Made by a program: the position numbers and the translations under genes
Origin: Pseudoalteromonas flavipulchra NCIMB 2033 = ATCC BAA-314
GTDB taxonomy: Bacteria; Pseudomonadota; Gammaproteobacteria; Enterobacterales; Alteromonadaceae
Assembly (NCBI GenBank): GCA_000814665.1
Contig: JWIH01000009.1
Span: forward strand, 124,001 to 188,000
Length of the DNA: 64,000 nucleotides
Reading direction: 5' to 3'
Part shown: positions 48,404 to 57,674 of the stretch, piece after piece
Numbering within the stretch: the first letter of the stretch is position 1
How the letters are laid out: each line of letters opens with the position of its first letter
Notes under the pieces: model-generated
What the model saw: only the letters and a program-made list of their open reading frames with translations
The model's database searches: none
Told to the model about the DNA's origin: nothing

Positions 48404-48611
48404 TTAACTAACCAGAACTCGGGATAACAACTTGTTCTCTAGCAGCCGTTATCCCTTACTACTGCGTTAAATTTGCTTGCAATAGGCCAGCTATTGACGC
48501 ACAAATTTGCCTTGTATTAAGAAATAACGCCTGGCTAGAGTGATATTATGCTTTTGAACTTAGTGATTTTAGTGGATTAACTTACTTCTTATCCCGAATT
48601 CAGGTTAACTA
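48404..48611. mobile_element. MITE-like element, copy 2
   Basis: A 208-base relative of the element at 18984-19238. Imperfect terminal inverted repeats (left TTAACTAACCAGAACTCGGG, right CCCGAATTCAGGTTAACTA) flank the shared core: CTAGCAGCC, ACTGCGTT, CAATAGGCCAGCTATTG and CTGGCTAGAG. It lacks coding capacity. It separates the exporter operon from the secreted-protein cluster. Confidence 0.7.
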
Positions 48612-48829
48612 GCATGCTTTTTGTTGGACTTTTTTTCGCCACAAGGTAAACTTTTATGCGATTTAAATCAAAAATAACTGGAAGCATTGTATGAGCAAAG
48701 AATGCTCGTATTGCTTTGTGTTAGTTTTACAGCTTAGTAAGTCTTTGAATATGTTACTTACTAAGCGCTGAAGAAAGCAGCTAACATTAAGTAAAAATGC
48801 TGATGCGAATGGAACTTCAAGGACAAATA

Positions 48830-49366
48830 ATGAAAAAAGTAACACTTATCGCACTTTCACTTATCTCTCTTACCGCATGTAAAAGTAATGATATCAATCG
48901 TGTAGTTAACGACGGTGTTGACGGTGCCATCAACGGTATTTTTGGCAGCTCAAGCACTGTGGTTTCGGCGACGGGTAGCGGCTCTAGTAACGATTATTCT
49001 GTCAACAAAGAAAAAGTGTGGCCTCATCAAGCGACCAAAACGGCTCGAGATTATGGCTCATTGGCATTTGTAAAAACGGCAAAAAATCCAGACGGTAAAA
49101 CCAGACTTAAATTTAACGAATGCAAACACCCTCGGATCGGTAAAATTAAGTGCGAAGGCTATTTATACGAAATTTCACCCGAGGGCTGGTTAGTAAAAGG
49201 TGATTCAATTCACTTTGGTACACATTACTACACTGATATCGTTATCCCAGCTGGACAATACTATATAAAAATTGAAGGTGAAGATGTGGGTAAAGATGTT
49301 TACGCGACAGGAACTATTGAGATATCGCCCTTTGTTACTAACTACATTAATGTAACCGTTCAATAA
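48830..49366 (+). CDS. Small lipoprotein, unknown function
   Basis: A 178-residue lipoprotein (lipobox SLTACKSN). The ATG at 48830 follows AAGGACAAATA and precedes the signal peptide; ATGs further upstream (48797) are not favoured. The mature part has a glycine/serine linker, then a beta-rich domain with KFNECKHPRIGKIKCEGYLY (two cysteines) and late YYIKIEGEDVGKD. I do not recognise the family. A terminator separates it from the metalloprotease gene, so it is probably its own unit. Confidence 0.6.
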   Translation: MKKVTLIALSLISLTACKSNDINRVVNDGVDGAINGIFGSSSTVVSATGSGSSNDYSVNKEKVWPHQATKTARDYGSLAFVKTAKNPDGKTRLKFNECKHPRIGKIKCEGYLYEISPEGWLVKGDSIHFGTHYYTDIVIPAGQYYIKIEGEDVGKDVYATGTIEISPFVTNYINVTVQ

Positions 49367-49374
49367 AGATCACA

Positions 49375-49413
49375 AAAAGTACCTAGTGCTTATAAAACAG
49401 CTAGGTACTTTTT
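49375..49413 (+). terminator. Rho-independent terminator after small lipoprotein gene
   Basis: A 12-bp stem AAAAGTACCTAG/CTAGGTACTTTT with a 14-base loop continues into T. It begins nine bases after the stop codon. Confidence 0.8.
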
Positions 49414-49873
49414 ACCAGACCAATTTCCTCTTTAATTAAGCAACCCAAAACAACGCTTCTTATTCATTTTATTTCATCAATATTATGCAAAAGCTCCTAA
49501 TAACGGAACAAATAGTAAATCTGCCAGCATTAAAATTTACCTTACATTACAAAATGATGACTACCTCTCCTAGCGTATTAGCTGTTCTTAGTTTTTTATA
49601 AGCTCTAAAAAAATTTAGATTTATTCAACAATAATAATTAGTTAGATAAAAATAACAAAAAATAAAACCTCCTCCTAAATTCCCAACGAAAACATAAGGT
49701 TATTATTTTGTTTATTTTTTGTTATTTATTTATTTGAAATTCTTTATTACCTTAGAGTTTGTGCTCAAAGTAATAGCACTAATAATCAGCCGCACTCATT
49801 CGCTCTTATATCTCATGTATTGAGTAGTTGCGTTTTAGTGGGAAGGAATCTTCAAAATAATTATGGAGTTAAC
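49414..49873 (+). other. AT-rich leader region before the secreted toxin-like cluster
   Basis: These 460 bases contain no gene and are strongly AT-rich, with runs such as AATAACAAAAAATAAAACC. The region presumably holds the promoter of the metalloprotease-to-59306 gene series. AT-rich promoter regions of this kind are often silenced by H-NS-type proteins; that is an inference only. Confidence 0.5.
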
Positions 49874-52800
49874 ATGCAAGGGTTAAAGTCTCTGTGCGTT
49901 TTAGCATCAGCGATAAGTATGTATTGTCACGGCGCTGAACGCGTCTCTTTATTCAATGACACGCAGAAAATTGCGCCAACTTTACAACAAAAACAATCCA
50001 CATTTGGTGATGATTCTAATCAAAACTATCTACTAACGCTGAAAACATTTGCAGCGCAATACACAGGTCATACGCTTACATTTCATCAAAGCCAAGTAGG
50101 TCAAACGAAGCAAAGCCATACCATAACTCAAAAGTACCAGAATATTCCAATCTGGAATCATGACCTTGTTGTGCTGACAGACGAAAATGGCGCTGTTGAG
50201 CAAGTTTATGGTGATCTCATTATTAACGTCGCTAAAGATATACCCACGCTCGCTCCTGTTTCTGAAGCACAACTTAGCGCGACTTTAGACTCAGTCATTT
50301 CTCAGTTTACCAGTGAACGCCCTAGAATTTTTAGACGTTCATCAGCAGAAGAAGTAATTTATATAGATGCTCATGGCAAAGCCCGACACGCTGCCAAGCT
50401 TACTTTTTTCACCGATTTTAAGTCTGGTCCTTTTAAGCCACAAAGGATCCTTGCTTTTGTAGATTTAATAACAAACGAGCTTATCAGCCAATCAGATGTA
50501 TTGCAGCGCGTTGTGTATGAAGGCGGAAGCGGACCATCTGGTAATGACAAGGTTTCACGCCCAGATTATCAACAAGAAGATTACGTTTCCTACCCACCAA
50601 AGACCTTTGTTGTCGCCATGGAAACTGATGCTCAGCAAACTAACTGCTTGTTTGATGCAAAAAACGTTGAGACCAGAAACTACAATCACGGTACCGCGCA
50701 AGTTAATATGCCTTATAGCTATAACTGCTCAGATTCAACTCGCAATGACTATAAAGAATATCACGGCGCTCGCTCTGCCTTAAATGATGCTCATCATCAT
50801 GGACAAACAGCAAGCTTGATGTTCGAGGCTTATCTTGGACATAAACCCTACTTTAATAAAAAGATAATTCAAAATGTCCATTACGGTCTAAACATGGATC
50901 AGGCATTTTATGAAAACGGCGAGGTCTATTTTGGTGATGGTGACTACCTCTTCTATCCTATGGTTTCCTTGGATGTAGTTGCCCATGAAATCGCTCACGG
51001 TTTTACCGAAGAGTATGGCTCAAATACGCCAAAATCAATGCTGACAGGTCAAGCTCGTGCCATCAATGAAGCCTTTTCTGATATGGCGGGTGAAGCAGCT
51101 GAATTTTTCTACTCTGGCGCGAATGATTGGAAAAGTAATCACGAAACGTTCCGCCTTGATGATGCACTGCGTTATTTCAAAACTCCTACGCTAGATGGAA
51201 ATTCGATTGATCATGTTGAGGACTATGACGACTCAGTCACTTCTCACCATGGCGCAGGCGTATTTAACAAAGCTTTTTATTACCTCACGACTGCAGATCT
51301 AGACAACGAAACCTCACCGTGGAATACAAAGTACGCCTTTATCTTGTTTGCTAACGCAAATAAAAACTGCTGGACCAGCAATAGTACTTATCTTACTGGT
51401 GCTGATTGTGTAATGAGACAAACTCACACGGTAACTGATCAGCTGACTCAAGATGGCGTTAAAAAGCAAGATGGTAGCAACTGGCAAGCTACTGATTTAC
51501 AAAACCACGTACGTAAGGCATTTGCACAAGTCGGTATAGGTTTGAAGGTAGACCGTGGACTCGAGAGTGAACTTGGCTTTGATCGTCAATTCTTAGCTTT
51601 TGACTTTAAAAACTTAACTCGCCGTGACGGCCAGCAAGTTTCGGCTAGTAACAGCGAAGGCTGGCAATGGCAGTGGAATTTTGGTGATGGAAGTGCACAA
51701 AGTAGCGCCTTTGAGCCTACACACAACTATACTACTGCGGGCGAATACAATGTTGAACTGACCGCCATCGCCCCCTCTGGTCAGTCTGACACTTTTATGC
51801 TGCCTATTGAAGTTTTTGACGACTATTGCCCCGCGCAAGGCATCAATCATAGCAAGTACTACTTATCATCAGTTTCGTTGAACAGCTACAAAAACGATTC
51901 TACATCAAGCAATTATAGCGACTACTCACATGATGTAGTCGAAGTTAAGGATGGTAAAGCACTCAATGTAACGCTAACCGCAGCACCCCACCCAGATACT
52001 CAAGACAAGACAAAGAACTTTTATGTCTGGTTAGACAAAGATAATGATGGCTTATTTCATAAGACGGAAGAACTCGCACTTTTTGGCAGCAGTAAAACGC
52101 AATTGACTGGCGAGATCTCATTGAGTGGTGAGCTAAACCAAAGCTACCGCCTTCGAACCATGGTGTCATTTGGTCTAGTGAAATCCGCGTGTGGTGACAT
52201 GTCTTGGGGTGAAGTTGAAGACTACACAGTAAAGCTCATTGAAAACACAGATCCTGTTGATTTAAGGATCAGCACAAACCAAGGTGTCAATCAGATTAGC
52301 TTTGAAAACAATACTGTCGATGCACGTGTTAAACGTTGGCATTGGAAATTTGGCGATGGCACAACCAGTAGTGAAAAGTCGCCTATTCACCAATATGCGC
52401 AATCTGGCAACTATGCGGTCGAGCTAAAAGCATATGACAGATTCAACAAGGTAATTGGAAGCTGGAACAAACAAGTTCAGTTCAACACCACTATCACGGC
52501 AAGATTCACACCTCGTAAATCCGGTAGTACTGTTTATGTGGATACAAATCAGAGTGTTATCCCTAAAGGTAGCACAATACAGTGGCAATTTGGAGATGGT
52601 GTCACGTCCTCGGTAAGAGACACTCAGCACACCTATCAAGCCGATGGCGAGTACACGATCACACTCACAATTAATCATGCTGATGGTACACAATCTACCA
52701 CTGAAACAGTGAAAATTGGTGAGACGAGCTTTACGCCTGATGTGAGCTACACGGTAAGCGAACAAGCAGACGGTACGTTTAAGGTCAGCTTCAGTAATAC

Positions 52801-53551
52801 CACCACAAAACCTGATAATGCTTCAAGATACCCAGATGTAACATTGGAATGGAACTTTGGAGATGGCTCAACACTTACGCAAACTGGTGATTTTGGCCAA
52901 GACACCGAACACACCTATCAAGCCGCAGGTAACTTTAGCGCAAGCCTAACAATTAGTTACGACAAACCTATTTGGGATGATTGGGGAAGCCGAGTTACAG
53001 GTACCAAAAATATGCTGCTAGAGCTTAAATCAACACAACCTGTTGAATATTGCACGGCTGTAGGTCTGACCGATTATGAACACATCAGTAACGTGACTTT
53101 CAATCAAGATGGTCCATTTAGCAATGCACAGCAACCTGATGTCGTTAATCCTAACAATCCAATCAAGCTCTATGCCACACAGAATAATACTTATCGTATT
53201 GAGGCAGGTTATGCAGGCAATGAAGCCTTCGCTGAAAACTACCACATCTGGATAGATTTAAACGGCGACGGTCAATTTGGCGATGGCGATTGGAGAAACA
53301 ACAAATCAGAGTTGCTGGTCATGGATTTTGACCAAACTAACCAAGACTACGGTAAAGGCTATGTTGAGGGGGAATTTAGCATTCCAAGCAATAAGCTGTC
53401 ACAACCTGTCACAACGACTCGAATGAGAATTTTGCAGTATTACGGATTTAGCAGAGTAAATAGTATCGATCCTTGCTCTGACTATAGCAGTGCCGCGACC
53501 TCGGGGAGCGGAGAAATTGAAGACTACCTTGTAGAAATCTATAAGAATTAA
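49874..53551 (+). CDS. Secreted M4-family zinc metalloprotease with four PKD and two GEVED domains
   Basis: A 1225-residue protein with a signal peptide (GLKSLCVLASAISMYCHG). An FTP-type propeptide is followed by the thermolysin-like domain: VVAHEIAHGF with HEIAH at 371-375, AINEAFSDMAGE carrying the third ligand glutamate near 399, and SHHGAGVFNKAFYYL near 458. Behind it come PKD domains centred on the WxFGDG motifs at about 600, 824, 903 and 993. GEVED-type ends lie near 780 (GEVEDYTVKL) and at the C-terminus (GEIEDYLVEI). The ATG at 49874 follows GGAGTTAAC and is preferred over one at 49820. It is the largest and first gene of the cluster. Role inferred: extracellular protease, perhaps activating or delivering its neighbours. 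Confidence 0.87.
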   Translation: MQGLKSLCVLASAISMYCHGAERVSLFNDTQKIAPTLQQKQSTFGDDSNQNYLLTLKTFAAQYTGHTLTFHQSQVGQTKQSHTITQKYQNIPIWNHDLVVLTDENGAVEQVYGDLIINVAKDIPTLAPVSEAQLSATLDSVISQFTSERPRIFRRSSAEEVIYIDAHGKARHAAKLTFFTDFKSGPFKPQRILAFVDLITNELISQSDVLQRVVYEGGSGPSGNDKVSRPDYQQEDYVSYPPKTFVVAMETDAQQTNCLFDAKNVETRNYNHGTAQVNMPYSYNCSDSTRNDYKEYHGARSALNDAHHHGQTASLMFEAYLGHKPYFNKKIIQNVHYGLNMDQAFYENGEVYFGDGDYLFYPMVSLDVVAHEIAHGFTEEYGSNTPKSMLTGQARAINEAFSDMAGEAAEFFYSGANDWKSNHETFRLDDALRYFKTPTLDGNSIDHVEDYDDSVTSHHGAGVFNKAFYYLTTADLDNETSPWNTKYAFILFANANKNCWTSNSTYLTGADCVMRQTHTVTDQLTQDGVKKQDGSNWQATDLQNHVRKAFAQVGIGLKVDRGLESELGFDRQFLAFDFKNLTRRDGQQVSASNSEGWQWQWNFGDGSAQSSAFEPTHNYTTAGEYNVELTAIAPSGQSDTFMLPIEVFDDYCPAQGINHSKYYLSSVSLNSYKNDSTSSNYSDYSHDVVEVKDGKALNVTLTAAPHPDTQDKTKNFYVWLDKDNDGLFHKTEELALFGSSKTQLTGEISLSGELNQSYRLRTMVSFGLVKSACGDMSWGEVEDYTVKLIENTDPVDLRISTNQGVNQISFENNTVDARVKRWHWKFGDGTTSSEKSPIHQYAQSGNYAVELKAYDRFNKVIGSWNKQVQFNTTITARFTPRKSGSTVYVDTNQSVIPKGSTIQWQFGDGVTSSVRDTQHTYQADGEYTITLTINHADGTQSTTETVKIGETSFTPDVSYTVSEQADGTFKVSFSNTTTKPDNASRYPDVTLEWNFGDGSTLTQTGDFGQDTEHTYQAAGNFSASLTISYDKPIWDDWGSRVTGTKNMLLELKSTQPVEYCTAVGLTDYEHISNVTFNQDGPFSNAQQPDVVNPNNPIKLYATQNNTYRIEAGYAGNEAFAENYHIWIDLNGDGQFGDGDWRNNKSELLVMDFDQTNQDYGKGYVEGEFSIPSNKLSQPVTTTRMRILQYYGFSRVNSIDPCSDYSSAATSGSGEIEDYLVEIYKN

Positions 53552-53561
53552 GGAAAATAAA

Positions 53562-55508
53562 ATGAAAAAACTAAACAAAAAGGTGCTCATGCCGCTTGCA
53601 ATCGCGTTAGCAGTCAGCAATGCGGTTGCTGCTAGCAACAGTGTTAATGAACAACCGACTACCACGGCGTCGAAACAGAAGTCTGGTCCTGCTGCAACCC
53701 AGGGTATCGCAGTAACTCAGCCAGACCAATTCGGGATCCGTAAACTCGATATGTCCAATCCGCAGCACTATCAATTGGCGAAGTCACGCTTAATAAAAGC
53801 AAACCGTATTGAGAGCGAGTTCCCACAGCTACACAAAACGCTAGATGTAGCAAAAGGACAGCACTTATCAGCCAAAATGAATATGACCACCTCTGAAGTG
53901 CCGCCAGTTAGTGAAACTGAAGTGGATATTATTAAAGAAGCACATTTCTTCTTGGATATGAACTTAGCTATTTCGTCTGATACAAACGAACCTTATCTCA
54001 TTGTACGTGCAAAAAGCTCACGCTTTGGTGGTACAAAAGCGACCTACATCGACTTGTTGTTAGAAGATGCAAATGGTAATCAGCTTGCGCCTTTAGGTTC
54101 TACATTTAATGTATTAGATGGTAAAGACACACTTGCAACTTCGACTATTTCACTGAAGTCATTGAAAGCAAACTTTCCCAACCTAGATACCATTTACGCA
54201 AGTTCATACGTTGAACTAGAGCAAGAAGATGGCACTATCAGTACGACGATGAAGTACACTGAATACCCATTCTCATGGGAGCACTTTGAAGCGCTGTATG
54301 GCTCTGCTGCACCAGCAGCAAAAGGTGAGGCTTCTGCACTTAACGTAGGGATCAGCTCATCTTTGGATACACGTCCGAAATATAATGCAACTGCGCCAAT
54401 CGATAAAAACAACGACGCGGTTATTAAAATCTGTTTAAACCGTAGTCATACTGACTGTGATTACGCGGCAGATCAATACCGTGAGCCGAATGAAATTACC
54501 GATGTAAATATCCCATTCAACGGCGAGTTACGTGTTCCTCACGAGATCACTGAAATCTATCCAACTGTAGGCGATTTGCCAAACGGTATAGATGAACCAA
54601 CGAATATCTATCTACAAGAAGGTATCTATGGCGGCGCGACAAAGCAAAGCTATAAAGGGCTCGAAAACGCGGTTAAGCAATTTTCCGATTACTTGGAGTT
54701 CGAAGTTGATACAGTAAACCAAGAGTCGATTATCCGTTGGAATATTCCACGTTCTGAGGGCCGTTTTGGTAATGCCAAACTGTTCTCAAATATCGCTGAA
54801 GCAAACTGGTATATGACCTTTGCTGTTAAAGGTTATCCGTACTTTAAGAAAGGACGAGGTGGTGCCGTTGCATTCCAAGTTTCACTAACGTCAGAAACAT
54901 CAACGCGTTTTGGTAACTTCTATAGTGAAGTATTACCTATGATGAAGCTAGGTTACAGTTGTCTAGCTACAGGCACAATGATCACCATGGCCGATGGCAA
55001 ACAACTTGCCATTGAAGACATTGCAAAAGGCGATTTGGTATTAGGTGCACTTGCTTCGAATACCCAAGTTAAAGAACCAATGCAAGTTATTGATGTGTCG
55101 GTTGGGATTGAAGCTATCAAGATGTATCGCGTAAAAGGCGCAGATGGCTCTGATATCTTAACTACTGAGACTCACCCAATTTCGACGTCAAATAAAGGAA
55201 TTATTTGGGCGAAAGAGCTTAAAGTTGGTGACCGTATCTTAACTGAGAATGGGTCGGTGCTGGTAACAAGCGTGACCAAAGAGAAGTATCGCGACAAGAT
55301 TTATAACCTAAAACTTGCTCCAACAGCAGATTCTAAACTAGCTGAGTCACGTAACTTTGCCATGTTTGCCAATGGTATGGCGGTAGGCGATCTTGCTACA
55401 CAAGATGAGTTCAACTACAAAGATCAGGACGTACGCATGTCAGAAGAAGAGATTCTCCAACGTCTTCCTGAAAAGTGGAAAACAGACTACATCAACAGCC
55501 TGAACTAA
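53562..55508 (+). CDS. Secreted Hint (intein-like) domain protein
   Basis: A 648-residue protein with a signal peptide (PLAIALAVSNAVAAS). Residues about 60-460 are an unrecognised secreted region. A Hint domain follows: CLATGTMITMADG with the nucleophile-type cysteine at residue 467, ETHPIS with the block-B histidine at 538, and a terminal block FANGMAVGD ending at 610. Hint domains cleave or splice by thioester chemistry. The usual C-terminal HN of the Hint end is replaced by GD here, so splicing is doubtful; N-terminal thioester formation may persist. A 38-residue tail follows. The start follows AAGGAAAATAAA. It lies 10 bases after the metalloprotease gene. Confidence 0.75.
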   Translation: MKKLNKKVLMPLAIALAVSNAVAASNSVNEQPTTTASKQKSGPAATQGIAVTQPDQFGIRKLDMSNPQHYQLAKSRLIKANRIESEFPQLHKTLDVAKGQHLSAKMNMTTSEVPPVSETEVDIIKEAHFFLDMNLAISSDTNEPYLIVRAKSSRFGGTKATYIDLLLEDANGNQLAPLGSTFNVLDGKDTLATSTISLKSLKANFPNLDTIYASSYVELEQEDGTISTTMKYTEYPFSWEHFEALYGSAAPAAKGEASALNVGISSSLDTRPKYNATAPIDKNNDAVIKICLNRSHTDCDYAADQYREPNEITDVNIPFNGELRVPHEITEIYPTVGDLPNGIDEPTNIYLQEGIYGGATKQSYKGLENAVKQFSDYLEFEVDTVNQESIIRWNIPRSEGRFGNAKLFSNIAEANWYMTFAVKGYPYFKKGRGGAVAFQVSLTSETSTRFGNFYSEVLPMMKLGYSCLATGTMITMADGKQLAIEDIAKGDLVLGALASNTQVKEPMQVIDVSVGIEAIKMYRVKGADGSDILTTETHPISTSNKGIIWAKELKVGDRILTENGSVLVTSVTKEKYRDKIYNLKLAPTADSKLAESRNFAMFANGMAVGDLATQDEFNYKDQDVRMSEEEILQRLPEKWKTDYINSLN

Positions 55509-55518
55509 TCGCTGCACC

Positions 55519-55541
55519 TGGCCTCTCCTATTGAGGGGCCA
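55519..55541 (+). other. Intergenic hairpin between Hint and MACPF-like genes
   Basis: A 9-bp stem TGGCCTCTC/GAGGGGCCA (one G-U pair) with a CTATT loop lies 10 bases after the Hint gene stop and 23 bases before the next ATG. There is no T-run, so it may tune mRNA stability rather than stop transcription. Confidence 0.5.
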
Positions 55542-55564
55542 TACTTCTCAGTAAGGAATTCAAC

Positions 55565-56812
55565 ATGAAATTTATACATTCTCCATTGGCACGTGCCATG
55601 GGGGTAGCGGGACTTTTTGCCTGCAGTTTTTCAGCTACTGCTGATCAAATTGCTAATCCAGAGTTCACTACTCAAGCAAATAACTCTGATTTAGACTCAG
55701 TGACACTCGGTACTGCTTACCATAGTGAAAAAGAAGGTTTTTATGCACTGCAAAGTGTGCTTGGTCGAGTTGATGAAACCTATGGCAATACCGAAATGGA
55801 TTTTGTAGTCGGTGTAGATATGAGCTATAGCCAACTATCTAGCATGCTAGATGGTAATTTAGGCGCTGCACTTGATGTTCCAGTCATAAAAGTTGGCGTT
55901 GGCGCAAGCTATGCAAAACAAAACGCCGCAGATAACTACACCGGCACTTACACCCTATTCCTCTCCTTGAAACCGAAAAAACGGCTGCTAGTTGCAGATC
56001 CTCAAACAGGATTTAAGCCAACACAAGCGGCGCTTGATTTGGTCAATGCTAATCCTGGAGATAAATTCAATAATATTGGTAATGAGTTTGTATCAGCGAT
56101 TGAGTATGGCTCTCAAGTTATGATCAATCTCAAGTTCCAATATAAAAATGACGAAGACAAAGTCAAATGGGGTGGTCAGCTTGGTGTTGACTGGGCGGGT
56201 AAAGTCAGTGTCAGTGGTAAACTGCAAAAAGTAGACGAAGATGTGAAGCGTAACATCAAAATTACAGTTTCTGCGCTACAACTTGGTGGTGATCCAACTG
56301 AACTATTGAAGGTGATCCCTAATCAACTCGTCAACTGTACGATGGAAAACCCAACACCATGCTTTGATGTGTTTAAAAACAGCATCGATTACATCAAAAC
56401 TAACTACGTCACTCAGTTTGATACCTTAGATAAATACAACGTTGGTCGAGTCTTAACACAAAGTTATACCGACTCAGGACCAAGCCTATCTCCCTTAGTA
56501 CCTGATGATGTCTATCCAGCCAAAAGCATCTTGACTAAATTGGCATTAAAAAACATGAGTGATGATTGGGTACAGGCAATTCTCGACAATCGTCGTGCCG
56601 ATAACCTACTCAATTACTACGCCAGTGAGCTGAATAACTCACATCGAACTGCATTAGAGACCATTCGCGATAATGCACTCTTTAACTCATTTATTCTGGC
56701 AGACGCCGTTGATTATTGTAAGCGTAATCCAATTGGTAATTACTGCCGCGATAGAGAGCTACAGACTCGTGGCCGCGTTCATCAGTATGACCGTAAATGG
56801 CTAGAATTATAA
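55565..56812 (+). CDS. MACPF/CDC-like secreted protein A
   Basis: A 415-residue protein with a signal peptide (GVAGLFACSFSATA). Residues about 172-193 hold GNEFVSAIEYG, then SQVMINLKFQY, resembling the MACPF signature YGTHF...GG region. Next come a glycine-rich amphipathic stretch (KWGGQLGVDWAGKVSVSGKL), then ITVSALQLGGDP with GGDP at 241-244, the second MACPF-style motif. The C-terminal half is helical and holds four cysteines (VNCTMENPTPC; YCKRNPIGNYC). It shares these blocks with the proteins at 57675 and 59306. It is probably a membrane-inserting protein; the assignment is by motif reading only. The start follows AAGGAATTCAAC. Confidence 0.65.
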   Translation: MKFIHSPLARAMGVAGLFACSFSATADQIANPEFTTQANNSDLDSVTLGTAYHSEKEGFYALQSVLGRVDETYGNTEMDFVVGVDMSYSQLSSMLDGNLGAALDVPVIKVGVGASYAKQNAADNYTGTYTLFLSLKPKKRLLVADPQTGFKPTQAALDLVNANPGDKFNNIGNEFVSAIEYGSQVMINLKFQYKNDEDKVKWGGQLGVDWAGKVSVSGKLQKVDEDVKRNIKITVSALQLGGDPTELLKVIPNQLVNCTMENPTPCFDVFKNSIDYIKTNYVTQFDTLDKYNVGRVLTQSYTDSGPSLSPLVPDDVYPAKSILTKLALKNMSDDWVQAILDNRRADNLLNYYASELNNSHRTALETIRDNALFNSFILADAVDYCKRNPIGNYCRDRELQTRGRVHQYDRKWLEL

Positions 56813-56823
56813 GGAATAAGACT

Positions 56824-57663
56824 ATGTTAAAAGTCATGCTAACCAGCACATTAATTGCCTCATTCGCTGCCACAATAGCACCATCAGCGCAGGCAAATAC
56901 GACTTTATTTGAATCTCGAGATGTACTCACGCCACAGCAAGCGTTAGGACGCTTTCAATGGTTGGAAAAGTGCTACCCAGGGTTATTGGTTGAAGTCTCT
57001 GATAATATCTTTGATCCCACAACTCCCATTCCAAATGATGAGAAAATAGCAAATCTTAAAAAAGTAATGCTATACAAAAATAGTACCCTCAGGACCGATG
57101 CAAAATATCTTACCTTTGGAGATGAAGACAATGCGAATCCAAAGAACTGGTTTGCGGGTAAATCACCAACGACTTCTTGTTTGCAGATCCCATCAGATTA
57201 TCGCATAAGCGCGGTGATGGTTACACCTGCAATGCCGAATTACTGCACCACTAAGTCTCGTGAACGTGCCTATGAGTTTATCCAATCAGTCAAATTTTCT
57301 AATCTTGAAAACACCAGTAGCAACACCTTTTACAGTAACTATGTTGGTGATACTGCGAAAATATATGCCGATAGAAGCTACCAGTTAACGTTAACCCCAG
57401 GATTTAGTAGTGCCGAAACATACCCAGAAACTTGGCATGTGTTTATAGACTGGAACCAAGATGGTGATTTTAACGATACAAAAGAAACCTTATTTGCAGG
57501 TGTTTCAGAACAAGCCGTTCAGGTAGAAATTACACCGCCAACGGGCGCTAAAAAGGGCATGACGAAAATGCGCGTTACCATGGATTACCTCGGTGGCAGC
57601 AATGACGCATGTAAAGAAGTAGACTCCGGAGAGGTAGAAGATTACCTCCTTTACGTGAAGTAA
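56824..57663 (+). CDS. Small secreted GEVED-domain protein
   Basis: A 279-residue protein with a signal peptide (LIASFAATIAPSAQA). The ATG at 56824 follows AAGGAATAAGACT and is preferred over one at 56797, which lies inside the previous gene. The C-terminal half is a GEVED domain: WHVFIDWNQDGDFNDTKE, MTKMRVTMDYLGG and the end SGEVEDYLLYVK, with a calcium-binding-type DWNQDGD loop. The same domain type ends the M4 metalloprotease of this cluster, suggesting a shared surface or partner. The N-terminal half is unrecognised. It lies 11 bases behind MACPF-like gene A. Confidence 0.75.
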   Translation: MLKVMLTSTLIASFAATIAPSAQANTTLFESRDVLTPQQALGRFQWLEKCYPGLLVEVSDNIFDPTTPIPNDEKIANLKKVMLYKNSTLRTDAKYLTFGDEDNANPKNWFAGKSPTTSCLQIPSDYRISAVMVTPAMPNYCTTKSRERAYEFIQSVKFSNLENTSSNTFYSNYVGDTAKIYADRSYQLTLTPGFSSAETYPETWHVFIDWNQDGDFNDTKETLFAGVSEQAVQVEITPPTGAKKGMTKMRVTMDYLGGSNDACKEVDSGEVEDYLLYVK

Positions 57664-57674
57664 TAGGTGGCAAC

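Noticed and set aside
53399..53665. 88-codon minus-strand frame with hydrophobic N-terminus
   Set aside because: It is antisense to the end of the metalloprotease and the signal peptide of the Hint protein; the hydrophobicity mirrors that signal peptide.
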